Shown: in pieces, positions 9,308-19,348 of the stretch
Layout: every line of letters begins with the position of its first letter
How positions within the stretch are numbered: position 1 is the first letter of the stretch
Source of the DNA: Achromobacter xylosoxidans
GTDB lineage: Bacteria > Pseudomonadota > Gammaproteobacteria > Burkholderiales > Burkholderiaceae_B
DNA: 64,000 nt
Reading direction: 5' to 3'
Assembly: GCF_002192695.1 (NCBI RefSeq)
Contig: NZ_MTLG01000085.1
Coordinates: 1-64,000 of the forward strand
Notes under the pieces: model-generated
Told to the model about the DNA's origin: nothing
The model's input: only the letters and a program-made list of their open reading frames with translations
Databases searched by the model: none
Translations under genes and position numbers: made by a program

Positions 9308-9987
9308 TTGCCGTGTTTATCCTTCAGCATGGTTTCGACTTCGCGGACCTTTTCCTGCATGCCGGGCACGCCGTCGCTGGCGGCCTTCTTGTAGGTGCTC
9401 AAGGCCTGCAGAAGCTGCAGATCGCCCATATTGGCACGGGCGGCGGCGTAGTTGGGGTCGGCGCGCAGGGCCATCGACAGGGCGTCCTGCGCCCGGTCGA
9501 GTTCACCGCGTCCAGCATATAGAGCCGCCAGGTTGTTCCAAGGTTCCGGGAGTTCCGGAAAGCGGTTGGTCATCTCGGTATAAATGCCGATGGCTTCATC
9601 GGTGCGGTTCAGGGCCGCCAGGGCGCGGGCGTGCTGGAACATCAGCTGCACATCGTCGCCGCGCTGGTCCTTGATCTGCTCCTGGCGCTTTTCGATCATG
9701 GCAAGCGCTTCTTCGTTGTCGCCGTGGCTCAGCAGGCGCTCGATGTACGTGGTGATCTGCGAGGGCGAGGGCGTCAGGCGCGTGTCGACGCCTGGCTTGG
9801 CGGCTTCCAGCAGCTTGGCCAGGCTGTCCCAGCCGCCTTCGGGCGGGATGGGATCCAGGGTCGTGAGGTTGGCGTTGGGGTTGCTTCCCCCGCCGCCGGC
9901 CATCGACTGGGCCAGAGAGGTTCCAACCGGCGCGCCCGCAAGGGCCAGGGCGAGCAGGGCGACGCGAAAGCGCGGCTTGATAGTCAC
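9304..9987 (-). CDS. Exported tetratricopeptide-repeat protein
   Basis: 227 aa with a signal peptide ([18 protein letters not shown]) and, from about residue 70 on, at least three TPR units: [34 protein letters not shown], and [40 protein letters not shown] (positions about 132-171). A Gly/Asn-rich stretch follows the cleavage site. TPRs mediate protein-protein contacts, so it is probably a periplasmic scaffold; the partner is unknown. First gene of a set in which each stop overlaps the next start (cyclophilin, lpxH). Confidence 0.85.
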   Translation of the reverse strand: MTIKPRFRVALLALALAGAPVGTSLAQSMAGGGGSNPNANLTTLDPIPPEGGWDSLAKLLEAAKPGVDTRLTPSPSQITTYIERLLSHGDNEEALAMIEKRQEQIKDQRGDDVQLMFQHARALAALNRTDEAIGIYTEMTNRFPELPEPWNNLAALYAGRGELDRAQDALSMALRADPNYAAARANMGDLQLLQALSTYKKAASDGVPGMQEKVREVETMLKDKHGK

Positions 9988-10337
9988 TTGGGCATCCGTT
10001 AAAAGTCTTGGCAGGCCGACGCTTACGCGCGCGACCGGGCCGCTTGCTATACTTGACGACCGCCATTTTAGCCCCGGTTGAGTTTTGGCTCGACATCGGG
10101 GACGAAGCCCGCGATATCGTTGATGGAGCGCGGGCTCGGAATGCGGGTTCGGAATGGTCGGCGCCAGTGGGATTATGGCCCGAGGCCGAGATCATGATCG
10201 AAACCGCGGGATCGGAATCGCAGGATCGAAATCGGCGGGACCGAAATCCGACCCGGCGGCACGCGCCGAAGGTATTTTCCTTCGGCAGCAACTTTCCGCA
10301 ACCGCCACGGAAAACTTAGATAAAGCCTATAAGCGCC
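9988..10337. other. 350-bp non-coding gap: TPR/cysS promoter region and cysS leader
   Basis: No supported gene. An extended -10 (TGC-TATACT, -10 hexamer 10048-10053) points toward cysS but lies about 285 bp upstream of its ATG; the best -35 (TTACGC at 10023-10028) is poorly spaced (19 bp). Four imperfect 14-bp units occur at 10195-10250. No Rho-independent terminator or recognised riboswitch or T-box is seen. Confidence 0.5.
10195..10250 (+). repeat. Four imperfect 14-bp tandem units upstream of cysS
   Basis: The units are TGATCGAAACCGCG, GGATCGGAATCGCA, GGATCGAAATCGGC and GGGACCGAAATCCG (rough consensus GGATCGAAATCGCG). They end 87 bp before the cysS start and would be in its transcript if the candidate promoter at 10048 is used. 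Function unknown. Confidence 0.6.
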
Positions 10338-11776
<1,439 letters not shown>

Positions 11777-11792
<16 letters not shown>

Positions 11793-12457
11793 ACCCGCAG
11801 GATCCGCCCGCCATGTCCACCGTCGACCTCGAGATTCCCAAGCCCGAGTATTGGGAAGCCGCCGTAGCCCACCTGATGCGGCGCGACCGCATTCTGAAAA
11901 AGATCATCCCCCAGCATCCCGAGGTCTGGCTGACTTCGCGCGGCACGCCTTTCGTGACGCTGGCGCGGGCGATCATCGGGCAGCAGGTGTCCAGCAAGGC
12001 GGCCGACACCGTCTGGACCCAGTTCATCGAGGCCGTGGGCAAGCGTCCCACGCCCGTCGCCGTGCTGCGCGTCGGGCTGGAAGGCCTGCGCGCGGCTGGC
12101 TTGTCGCAGCGCAAGGCCGAATACGTGCTGGACCTGGCCGTGCATTTCGGCGAGCGCCGGGTCCATCCCGAGAAATGGGCGGCAATGGACGACGAAGCCG
12201 TCATTTCCGAACTGACCGCCATCCGGGGCATCGGCCGCTGGACGGCGGAGATGTTTTTGATTTTCAATCTGCAGCGGCCTGATGTCCTGCCGCTGGATGA
12301 TCCTGGGTTGCTCAAGGCAATCTCGCTACACTATTTCAGCGGCGAGCCTGTCTCGCGTTTCGAGGCTCGCGAAGTCTCGTTGGCGTGGCAACCCTGGCGT
12401 ACCGTGGCGACCTGGTATCTGTGGCGCAGTCTGGAACCGACTCCGGTCCAATACTGA
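11777..12457 (+). CDS. DNA-3-methyladenine glycosylase II-like HhH-GPD protein
   Basis: Base-excision repair glycosylase that removes alkylated purines. 226 aa from the first ATG, or 214 aa from an in-frame ATG at 11813; neither has a good ribosome site. The helix-hairpin-helix ([18 protein letters not shown], about 154-171) and the catalytic Asp in LPLDDPGL just after it are typical of the AlkA/MagIII-like HhH-GPD superfamily. No C-terminal Fe-S Cys cluster is present, so it is not an endonuclease III. It overlaps cysS by 16 bp when the first start is used, suggesting cotranscription. Confidence 0.88.
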
Positions 12458-12493
12458 CGCAAGCCAGGCAGCCCATCTACGGAACCACACTAC

Positions 12494-13459
12494 ATGCGCA
12501 ATACATTTCTGGAATTCGAACAACCGCTCGCCGAGCTTGAGAACAAGATCGAGCAGCTGCGCTACGTGCAGGCCGATTCGGCCGTAGACATCTCCGACGA
12601 GATCGGACGTCTGCAGCAGAAGAGCCAGACCTTGGCCAAGGAAATCTACGCCAAGCTCACGCCCTGGCAGACGGCCCTGGTCGCCCGCCATCCCCAGCGT
12701 CCCTACACGCTGGACTACGTGCGCGAAATGTTCACCGACTTCCATGAGCTGCACGGCGACCGCATGTACGCCGACGACCAGTCCATCATCGGTGGCCTGG
12801 CGCGCTTCAACGGCACGCCCTGCATGGTCATCGGCCACCAGAAGGGACGCGACACCAAGGAACGCGCCGCGCGCAATTTCGGCATGCCGCGTCCGGAAGG
12901 CTATCGCAAGGCCCTGCGCCTGATGCGCCTGGCCGAAAAATTCGGCATTCCCGTGTTCACGTTCGTGGACACCCCGGGCGCCTATCCCGGCATCGGCGCC
13001 GAAGAGCGCGGCCAGTCCGAAGCCATCGGCCATAACCTCTATGCCATGGCCGAGCTGAAGGTCCCCGTGATCTGCACCATCATCGGCGAAGGCGGTTCGG
13101 GCGGCGCCCTGGCCATCGCCGTGGGCAACGCCGTGCTGATGCTGCAGTACGCGACCTACGCCGTGATTTCGCCGGAAGGCTGCGCTTCGATCCTGTGGCG
13201 CAGCGCCGACAAGGCGCCCGAAGCCGCCGAGGCCCTGGCCATCATCGCGCCGCGCCTGAAGGACCTGGGCCTGGTGGACCGCGTGGTCAACGAACCGGTG
13301 GGCGGCGCCCACCGCGACCCGCGCGTCATGGCCCGTCTGCTGCGCCGCGCGCTGGGCGACGCCCTGCGCCAGCTCCAGGGCATGACGCCCGAGCAGCTCG
13401 TGGAACAGCGCGTCCAGCGCCTGCTGTCCTACGGCGCCTACCAGGAAGTGCGCGCCTGA
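12494..13459 (+). CDS. accA: Acetyl-CoA carboxylase carboxyltransferase subunit alpha
   Basis: Half of the carboxyltransferase that forms malonyl-CoA for fatty-acid synthesis; partner AccD is elsewhere. 321 aa, the normal length. N-terminal coiled region ([18 protein letters not shown]), then the crotonase-like core with [18 protein letters not shown] at about 157-174 and [16 protein letters not shown] at about 197-212, which bind acyl-CoA. Start ATG with a modest GGA upstream. Confidence 0.98.
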   Translation: MRNTFLEFEQPLAELENKIEQLRYVQADSAVDISDEIGRLQQKSQTLAKEIYAKLTPWQTALVARHPQRPYTLDYVREMFTDFHELHGDRMYADDQSIIGGLARFNGTPCMVIGHQKGRDTKERAARNFGMPRPEGYRKALRLMRLAEKFGIPVFTFVDTPGAYPGIGAEERGQSEAIGHNLYAMAELKVPVICTIIGEGGSGGALAIAVGNAVLMLQYATYAVISPEGCASILWRSADKAPEAAEALAIIAPRLKDLGLVDRVVNEPVGGAHRDPRVMARLLRRALGDALRQLQGMTPEQLVEQRVQRLLSYGAYQEVRA

Positions 13460-13468
13460 AGCGGGCAG

Positions 13469-13492
13469 GGCGCCGGCATGCCTGCCGGCGCC
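13469..13492 (+). other. GC-rich perfect hairpin between accA and tilS
   Basis: Ten-bp stem GGCGCCGGCA / TGCCGGCGCC with loop TGCC, starting 10 bp after the accA stop. No T tract follows, so it is more likely an mRNA 3'-stability or processing element than an intrinsic terminator. Confidence 0.45.
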
Positions 13493-13520
13493 GCGGCCCA
13501 GCGCCACGCGCCATCCCGCC

Positions 13521-14585
13521 ATGAACGCCCGCCCAGCGTCCGATACTCCGCATCGGGCCGCGGCGGGCGTAGTTCATTCCCTTCCCGTGTCGGCCGAGCT
13601 GGCCGCAGCCTTGCGCCGCGCCTTGCAGGCCTTGCCCGAGCGTCCGGCGCGCATTGCCGTGGCGCTTAGCGGCGGCGCCGATTCGGCCATGCTGGCCGTG
13701 CACGCTGCCGCCGTGGCGCGCGAGCTGGGCATGGACCTGGCGCTGTTCCATGTGCATCACGGCCTGCAGGACGCCGCCGACGCCTGGACGCAGCATGCGC
13801 GCGCGCTGGCCGACCTGCTTGCCTTGCCGCTGTCGGTGGCCCGCGTGGAGGTGGCGCAGGCCGCGGGCAAGGGCATCGAGGCGGCGGCGCGCGACGCCCG
13901 TTACGCCGCGCTGGCGCAATTGGCGCGCGGGCAGGGCGTGACGCACATCCTGTTGGCCCATCACCGCAACGACCAGGCGGAAACCGTTCTGCTGCGGCTC
14001 TTGCGCGGCACCGGACTTGCCGGCATGGCGGCGATGGCGCCGCTGTCCCGGCGCGATGGCCTGGTCTACCTGCGCCCCTGGCTGGACATCGGTCGCGAGG
14101 CGATCCTGCATGCGGCGGATGCGGTGGCCGCGGCCAGCGGCTGGAGTCCGGTGCAGGACCCCACCAATACCGATCCGCACTACACCCGCGCCGCGCTGCG
14201 TGAATTGCTGGCGCCGGTGCTGGACGCCCGCTGGCCAGGGTGGCGCGCCATCGTCGCGCGCCACGCGCGGCACATGGGCGAGGCGGCCGAGATCCTGGAC
14301 GAGGTGGCGCGCGACGACTTCGCCGCGCTCGAGCCTTCCGCGGACGGCGCCAGCTTTTCCCTGCAGGCGTGGCGCACCTTGTCCGAGGCGCGGCAGGCGC
14401 ACGTGCTGCGCCATTGGCTGGAGCGCAACGGCGCCCGCATGCCGACCGACGCCAGGATGCGCGACCTGCTGCGCCAGTTGCGCGGACTGCACAGCCTGGG
14501 CCATGACCGCCAGTTGCGGGTGGAGCAGGCCGGCCACGTCATCCGTTGCCACCGGGGCAGGGTCTGGGTCGAGCCCAGGAATTGA
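13521..14585 (+). CDS. tilS: tRNA(Ile)-lysidine synthetase
   Basis: Converts C34 of the CAU-anticodon tRNA-Ile to lysidine so it reads AUA. 354 aa. N-type ATP pyrophosphatase PP-loop SGGADS at about 50-55, followed by LFHVHHGLQDAADAW and the HHRNDQAETVLLRLLRGTG motif (about 150-168) typical of TilS. The C-terminal substrate-binding domains are compact, as in other short beta-proteobacterial versions. ATG at 13521; ribosome site weak. Confidence 0.95.
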   Translation: MNARPASDTPHRAAAGVVHSLPVSAELAAALRRALQALPERPARIAVALSGGADSAMLAVHAAAVARELGMDLALFHVHHGLQDAADAWTQHARALADLLALPLSVARVEVAQAAGKGIEAAARDARYAALAQLARGQGVTHILLAHHRNDQAETVLLRLLRGTGLAGMAAMAPLSRRDGLVYLRPWLDIGREAILHAADAVAAASGWSPVQDPTNTDPHYTRAALRELLAPVLDARWPGWRAIVARHARHMGEAAEILDEVARDDFAALEPSADGASFSLQAWRTLSEARQAHVLRHWLERNGARMPTDARMRDLLRQLRGLHSLGHDRQLRVEQAGHVIRCHRGRVWVEPRN

Positions 14586-14670
14586 ACGGCCGCCGCCGCG
14601 CCCGGCGTCCCCAAAAAGCCGCGGCGTGGACAGAATTTTGCACAGGCTGCGCAAATTTTTACCGCCGCGC

Positions 14671-14676
14671 TAGAAT
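14671..14676 (+). promoter_or_regulatory. Candidate -10 of the lysC promoter
   Basis: GC-TAGAAT, 53 bp before the lysC ATG in a locally AT-rich patch between tilS and lysC. No good -35 is seen at 16-18 bp. Confidence 0.4.
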
Positions 14677-14728
14677 ATACGGCTTTGCCCGTCAACCTTT
14701 TGCGGCGGGTTCCCAGCCAGAGTACGAG

Positions 14729-15994
14729 ATGTCCCTGATCGTTCACAAATATGGCGGTACTTCGATGGGCTCGGTCGAGCGCATCAAGAACGTGGCGCGT
14801 CGCGTCGCGAAGTGGCACGCTGCCGGCCACCAGGTTGTCGTTGTTCCGTCGGCGATGGCAGGCGAGACCAATCGCCTGCTCGGTCTGGCGCGCGAGATTA
14901 CGCCGCAGCCCGACAGCCGCGAACTCGACATGATTGCCGCCACCGGCGAACAAGCCAGCAGCGGCTTGCTGGCCATCGCGCTGCAGGCCGAAGGCGTGCC
15001 GGCGCGCAGCTATGCCGGTTGGCAAGTGCCGGTGCGCACCGATTCGTCGTTCACCAAGGCGCGCATCACGTCGATCGACGACGAGCGCATCCGCGCCGAC
15101 CTGGACGCCGGCCGCGTGGTCATCGTCACGGGCTTCCAGGGCGTCGACCCCGAAGGCCACATCACCACGCTGGGCCGTGGCGGTTCCGACACCTCGGCCG
15201 TGGCCGTGGCGGCCGCCATCAAGGCCGACGAATGCCTGATCTACACCGACGTGGACGGCGTCTACACGACCGATCCGCGCGTGGTGCCCGAAGCGCGCCG
15301 CATGGCCGTCGTTTCCTTTGAGGAAATGCTGGAAATGGCGTCGCTGGGCTCCAAGGTCCTGCAGATCCGTTCGGTTGAATTCGCCGGCAAATACCGTGTG
15401 CCGGTCCGGGTCCTGTCCTCGTTGACCGACCCGCTTATCCCGCTCGCAGAAGAAATGGTCTCGGGCACGCTGATTACTTTTGAGGAAGACGAAAAAATGG
15501 AAGCCGCCGTTGTCTCCGGCATCGCCTTCAGCCGCGACGAAGCCAAAATCACCTTGCTGGCCGTTCCGGACAAGCCCGGCATCGCCTTCTCCATCCTGGG
15601 TCCGGTCGCCGCCGCCAACATCGACGTCGACATGATCGTGCAGAACCAGTCCGTGGCTGGCACGACCGACTTCTCGTTCACGGTCAACCGCAACGAGTTC
15701 GCCCGCGCCGTCGATTTGCTCAAGCGCGAAGTCATCCCCGCCGTGGGCGCGCGTGAACTGTCCACCGACGAAAAGGTCGCCAAGGTCTCCATCGTCGGCA
15801 TCGGCATGCGCTCGCACGTGGGCGTGGCCAGCCTGATGTTCCAGACGCTTTCGCAAGAAGGCATCAACATCCAGATGATCAGCACCAGCGAGATCAAGAC
15901 CTCGGTGATCATCGACGACAAGTACATGGAACTGGGCGTGCGCGCGTTGCACAAGGCCTTCGGCCTGGACCAGGCTCCCGGCGAAAAGGCCTGA
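14729..15994 (+). CDS. lysC: Aspartate kinase
   Basis: Phosphorylates aspartate, the entry to lysine, threonine and methionine synthesis. 421 aa. N-terminal kinase domain starts with IVHKYGGTSMGSVERI (KYGGTS motif) and contains GRGGSDTSAVAVAAA; two ACT regulatory domains follow from about residue 265 (ITLLAVPDKPGIAFSILGPVA and VSIVGIGMRSHVGVASLM). The frame is open further upstream, but homologues start at MSLIVHKYG, so the ATG at 14729 is used. An in-frame ATG at 15497 with GAGGAAG eight bases upstream matches the position of the separate beta-subunit start in two-subunit aspartokinases. Confidence 0.97.
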   Translation: MSLIVHKYGGTSMGSVERIKNVARRVAKWHAAGHQVVVVPSAMAGETNRLLGLAREITPQPDSRELDMIAATGEQASSGLLAIALQAEGVPARSYAGWQVPVRTDSSFTKARITSIDDERIRADLDAGRVVIVTGFQGVDPEGHITTLGRGGSDTSAVAVAAAIKADECLIYTDVDGVYTTDPRVVPEARRMAVVSFEEMLEMASLGSKVLQIRSVEFAGKYRVPVRVLSSLTDPLIPLAEEMVSGTLITFEEDEKMEAAVVSGIAFSRDEAKITLLAVPDKPGIAFSILGPVAAANIDVDMIVQNQSVAGTTDFSFTVNRNEFARAVDLLKREVIPAVGARELSTDEKVAKVSIVGIGMRSHVGVASLMFQTLSQEGINIQMISTSEIKTSVIIDDKYMELGVRALHKAFGLDQAPGEKA

Positions 15995-16063
15995 TATAAG
16001 ACTCCGGCACGATTTTTTTTGCGATGTATGCCCAATAGCGGGCAAGAGTGAAAAAAGTCGTGC

Positions 16064-16069
16064 TAGAAT
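16064..16069 (+). promoter_or_regulatory. Extended -10 of tRNA-Ser
   Basis: TGC-TAGAAT, 13 bp before the mature tRNA end, an extended -10 at the right distance for a short leader. No clear -35. Confidence 0.5.
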
Positions 16070-16081
16070 CTCGTTCTCTTC

Positions 16082-16174
16082 GGAGATGTGCCCGAGAGGC
16101 TGAAGGGGCTCCCCTGCTAAGGGAGTATGTGGCTAAAAACTGCATCGTGGGTTCGAATCCCACCATCTCCGCCA
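16082..16174 (+). tRNA. tRNA-Ser(GCT)
   Basis: 93 nt. Acceptor stem GGAGATG / CATCTCC, anticodon stem CTCCC / GGGAG enclosing CTGCTAA (anticodon GCT), a long class II variable arm, T-loop GGGTTCGAATCCC, discriminator G and an encoded CCA. Reads AGC/AGU codons. Confidence 0.97.
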
Positions 16175-16211
16175 GATTCTCTCCGATCTGGCTTCGGTCA
16201 GCACCGGAGAT

Positions 16212-16249
16212 AAAAAACCCGCAATCACGCAAGTGGTTGCGGGTTTTTT
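16212..16249 (+). terminator. Rho-independent terminator after tRNA-Ser
   Basis: Long stem AACCCGCAATCAC / GTGGTTGCGGGTT with one T-G wobble and a GCAA tetraloop, preceded by A's and followed by six T's. Confidence 0.93.
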
Positions 16250-16315
16250 CATGGGCGCGGCGGCGAGCCTGCCTCGCATGAGAAAATCGCTGATTACCTT
16301 CCAGGCGCGGATCCC

Positions 16316-17377
16316 TTGAAACACCTGCTCGCCACGCTAGACCGGTTGCACGATTTCGATGAAGTCATCGACGTGCGCACGCCGCTCGAATTCGCCGATG
16401 ACCATGTTCCCGGCGCGATCAATGCGCCCGTGCTGAGCAATGAAGAGCGCGTGGTGGTGGGCACGCTGTACAAGCAGGTCTCCCCCTTCGAGGCCTCGCG
16501 CGTCGGCGCGGCGCTGGTGGCGCGCAATATCGCCGCGCATCTGGACACTACCTTCGCCGATCGGCGCCAGGGCTGGCGCCCGCTGATCTATTGCTGGCGT
16601 GGCGGCACGCGCTCCGGCTCGATGACGACGATGTTCAACATGATAGGGTGGCGCGCGCGGCAGCTGGACGGCGGCTACAAGACCTACCGCCAGGCCACGC
16701 TGGAGGCGCTGGATAGTCTGCCCGCGGGCTTGCGCTATGTCGTGCTGGCCGGGCCCACCGGCAGCGGCAAGACGCGCTTGCTGAACGCGTTGGCGCAGGC
16801 CGGCGCGCAGACGCTGGATCTGGAGCAGCTGGCCGCGCATCGCGGGTCATTGCTGGGCGCCTGGGCTGGTGTCGCGCAGCCCTCGCAAAAGGGCTTCGAC
16901 ACGCGGCTGGCGCAGAGCCTGCGCGCGCTCGATGCATCGCGGCCGGTGTTCGTCGAGGCGGAAAGCCGCAAGATCGGCGCGGTCGCCTTGCCCGCCGCGC
17001 TGTTGGCGGCGGTGCATGCGAGTCCCTGCATCGAGGTCCGCTCCAGCCGCGAGGACCGTGCGGCCTTTCTGCAGCAGGACTACGCGCATCTGTTTGACGA
17101 CCCCGCAACGCTCAAGGCGCAGCTTCAGCGCATGATCGGCCTGCATAGCCGCGAGCGCGTGAACGGCTGGCTGGTCCTGGTCGACAACGGTGCGCGCGCC
17201 GAGTTGGCGCAGGAACTCATAGACCGGCACTACGATCCGGCCTATGCGCGCAGCTGCCATGCGCATTTCACGCAATTGCCGCAAGCGCTGCGGCTTGAGT
17301 TCCGGCCCAATGATGACGACGTGGTGGAGCAGGCGAGAACGCTGCTGGCGCGGCTGGATGGGGCGGGCAGCGCCTGA
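16316..17377 (+). CDS. mnmH: tRNA 2-selenouridine synthase
   Basis: Replaces sulfur with selenium (through a geranylated intermediate) at the wobble 2-thiouridine of Lys, Glu and Gln tRNAs, using selenophosphate. 353 aa. N-terminal rhodanese domain with the catalytic-type Cys in YCWRGGTRSGS (Cys93), then a P-loop GPTGSGKT at about 146-153 in the C-terminal ATPase-like domain. The start is TTG with no clear ribosome site; an upstream ATG at 16278 is out of frame. No selA, selB or selD gene is visible in the window. Follows the tRNA-Ser terminator. Confidence 0.92.
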   Translation: MKHLLATLDRLHDFDEVIDVRTPLEFADDHVPGAINAPVLSNEERVVVGTLYKQVSPFEASRVGAALVARNIAAHLDTTFADRRQGWRPLIYCWRGGTRSGSMTTMFNMIGWRARQLDGGYKTYRQATLEALDSLPAGLRYVVLAGPTGSGKTRLLNALAQAGAQTLDLEQLAAHRGSLLGAWAGVAQPSQKGFDTRLAQSLRALDASRPVFVEAESRKIGAVALPAALLAAVHASPCIEVRSSREDRAAFLQQDYAHLFDDPATLKAQLQRMIGLHSRERVNGWLVLVDNGARAELAQELIDRHYDPAYARSCHAHFTQLPQALRLEFRPNDDDVVEQARTLLARLDGAGSA

Positions 17378-17384
17378 GCCGCGT

Positions 17385-18347
17385 TCAATCGATGCGCACG
17401 CCGGTCATGTCGACCAGCTTGCGCCAGTTCTTCACTTCGTCTTCCTGGTAGGTCTTGAGATCCGCAGGGCTGCCTCCGGCTGGCGTCATTCCGATCTGCG
17501 AGGAGAGTTGCCGCAGTTCGGCGGTGGCAAGCACCTGATTGACCTCGGCATTGATGCGCTCGACCACGGAGGCAGGCGTACCGCGCGGTGCGAACATCGC
17601 GAACCACACCACCAGCTCATGCTGGTCCAGGCCGCTCTCGGCCACCGTCGGAATGTCGGCGGCGAAGGGGGCGCGCTGCGGCGCGGTCACGGCCAGGGCG
17701 CGGACTTTGCCCGCGGCGACCTGCGGCAATGAGGGGCCGACGTTCTCGAAGGCGTAGGAGATCCGTCCGCTCATGAGGTCGGTCATCATGCCGCCGACAT
17801 TGCTGTAAAGCACGGTCGTCACGTCGATGCCCGCCATGCGCTTGAGCAGTTCCACCCAGACTCGCGCGGTGGTGTTGCTGGCGCCGAAATTGATTGCGCC
17901 GGGTTGCGCCTTGGCTGCGGCGACCAGTTCCGGAAGCGTCTTTGCCTGTGCGCCGTTGTTGCCGATCAGGATCATGGGCAGGCGGCCCATCAACGCGACG
18001 GGCGCGAAGTCCTTGACTGGGTCATAAGGCAAATGCTGGTAGAGACTGGCGTTGGCCGCCATCGGACCGTTGGTGCCCATCAGCAGCGTATAGCCGTCGG
18101 GCGCGCTGCGGGCCACATACGCGGCGCCTATGCCGCCGCCGGCGCCGGGCTTGTTTTCCACCGTGACGGGTTGGCCCAGCCTTTCGCTCAGGCCTTTGGC
18201 GACGCCGCGCGCCAGCGTGTCGGTTGCCGAGCCGGCGCCGAATGGCACCACCATATTGATCGGCTTGTCGGGGAATGCGGCGCTGGCGTTCAAGCAGGCG
18301 GCCGCCATGGCGAACGCCGCGGCCAGTTGCTTCATCGTGTTGGACAT
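17385..18347 (-). CDS. Bug-family (TctC-like) periplasmic solute-binding protein
   Basis: 320 aa with signal peptide (MKQLAAAFAMAAACLNASA). The Bug/TctC signature is clear: PDKPINMVVPFGAGSATDT near the mature N-terminus, ENKPGAGGGIGAAYVA and SAPDGYTLLMG. Family members bind small carboxylates in the periplasm, usually for tripartite tricarboxylate transporters; the substrate is unknown. The frame is open far upstream, but only the start at 18347 (or the ATG at 18335) yields the signal peptide. 23 bp after the dioxygenase gene, so probably its operon partner: the transporter protein may deliver the dioxygenase substrate. No tctA or tctB genes nearby. Confidence 0.92.
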   Translation of the reverse strand: MSNTMKQLAAAFAMAAACLNASAAFPDKPINMVVPFGAGSATDTLARGVAKGLSERLGQPVTVENKPGAGGGIGAAYVARSAPDGYTLLMGTNGPMAANASLYQHLPYDPVKDFAPVALMGRLPMILIGNNGAQAKTLPELVAAAKAQPGAINFGASNTTARVWVELLKRMAGIDVTTVLYSNVGGMMTDLMSGRISYAFENVGPSLPQVAAGKVRALAVTAPQRAPFAADIPTVAESGLDQHELVVWFAMFAPRGTPASVVERINAEVNQVLATAELRQLSSQIGMTPAGGSPADLKTYQEDEVKNWRKLVDMTGVRID

Positions 18348-18370
18348 TTTGGGATCTCGATGGTGTGGGT

Positions 18371-19252
18371 TCAGGCGACGGTCGGGCCGATGTCCTGCAC
18401 CGTTGCGCGGCGCATCGAGCGGCGGTACTTCTCGTCGAAGCCGGCGCCGCGGTGCATGGTGCAGCGGTTGTCCCAAAGAACCAGGTCGTTGGCGCGCCAG
18501 CGGTGCCGGTAGACGAATTGCGGCTGGGTGGCGAAAGCCATGAGCTCGTCTATCAGTTCGCGGCTGGCGTCGTCGTCCATCCCTTCTATGCCGCTGATAT
18601 GCGATGCGATGTACAGGGAGCGGCGTCCGGTGGCGACGTGCTGGCGCACCAATACCTGTCGCACCGGCGGCTGGAGTTCGCGCCACGCGGGTGGCGCCGA
18701 TCCCACGTCGAAGTCGGTCAGGCCGCGAGAGTGGAAGTAGTCGTGCACCGCAATCAGCGGGGACAGGCGTTGTTGTCGCGTTTCGTCCAGGGCATCCCAT
18801 GCTGCCCGCATGTCGGCGAATTCGGTGGCGCCGCCGACGGGCGGAATTTCCTGGGCGGACAACAAGGACACGCTGGCGGGTGTGCGCTTAAAGGAGCTGT
18901 CGGTATGCCAGAGCTGGTTGCTGAGATTGATCAGGCGGCGGATGTCGCCCTGGTCGAGAATGCCGCCGCGTTCATCGAGGTTGGAGATGTCGGAGAGTTC
19001 GGCATGGTTCAGCCTGCGGGGGCGATGGGCGTTGTAAACCGACGCGCCTACCGACGTTTCCAGGGGGCCGAAATGGCGCGCGATGGCCATCTGCCCGGCT
19101 TCGTCGAGCGGCTGGTCTGGCACCACGAGCACTGCAAATTGATCCAGGGCGTCGCGCAACGCCTCGATGTCGTCTGCCGGCAAGGCAGTCCGTAAGTCGA
19201 TGTTGGCCACTTCGGCGACAAAGCCGGCGTGGACGGGGGTGATTTCCATCAT
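18371..19252 (-). CDS. TauD/TfdA-family Fe(II)/2-oxoglutarate dioxygenase
   Basis: 293 aa. Oxygenase using 2-oxoglutarate and Fe(II), often releasing sulfite from sulfonates or cleaving ether or ester-type substrates. The metal triad is visible: HxD in LWHTDSSF at about 112-119 and the distal His in DNRCTMHRGAGF near 268; the downstream Arg for 2-oxoglutarate lies in YRRSMRRATV. ATGATG start preceded by GGAGG. Its neighbour is a Bug binding protein and it is divergent from an IclR regulator; the palindrome between them is probably its operator. The actual substrate cannot be read from sequence. Confidence 0.9.
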   Translation of the reverse strand: MMEITPVHAGFVAEVANIDLRTALPADDIEALRDALDQFAVLVVPDQPLDEAGQMAIARHFGPLETSVGASVYNAHRPRRLNHAELSDISNLDERGGILDQGDIRRLINLSNQLWHTDSSFKRTPASVSLLSAQEIPPVGGATEFADMRAAWDALDETRQQRLSPLIAVHDYFHSRGLTDFDVGSAPPAWRELQPPVRQVLVRQHVATGRRSLYIASHISGIEGMDDDASRELIDELMAFATQPQFVYRHRWRANDLVLWDNRCTMHRGAGFDEKYRRSMRRATVQDIGPTVA

Positions 19253-19305
19253 TCGATTCCTCCGATGGCATGCCATCTATGCAAATGCGCCGACTGGCGT
19301 GCTAT

Positions 19306-19328
19306 TATTTTTCGACTATCGAAAAATA
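19306..19328. promoter_or_regulatory. Perfect AT-rich palindrome, predicted IclR operator
   Basis: Ten-bp arms TATTTTTCGA / TCGAAAAATA around CTA, lying between the divergent dioxygenase (start 19252) and IclR (start 19349) genes. A further half-site-like TCGAAATAAT lies at 19338-19347, just before the IclR start. Position and symmetry fit an autoregulated IclR operator. Confidence 0.7.
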
Positions 19329-19348
19329 TTTCTTATATCGAAATAATC

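Noticed and set aside
14180-16045. 621-aa minus-strand frame opposite tilS and lysC
   Set aside because: It is complementary to two well-supported housekeeping genes and shows no domain.
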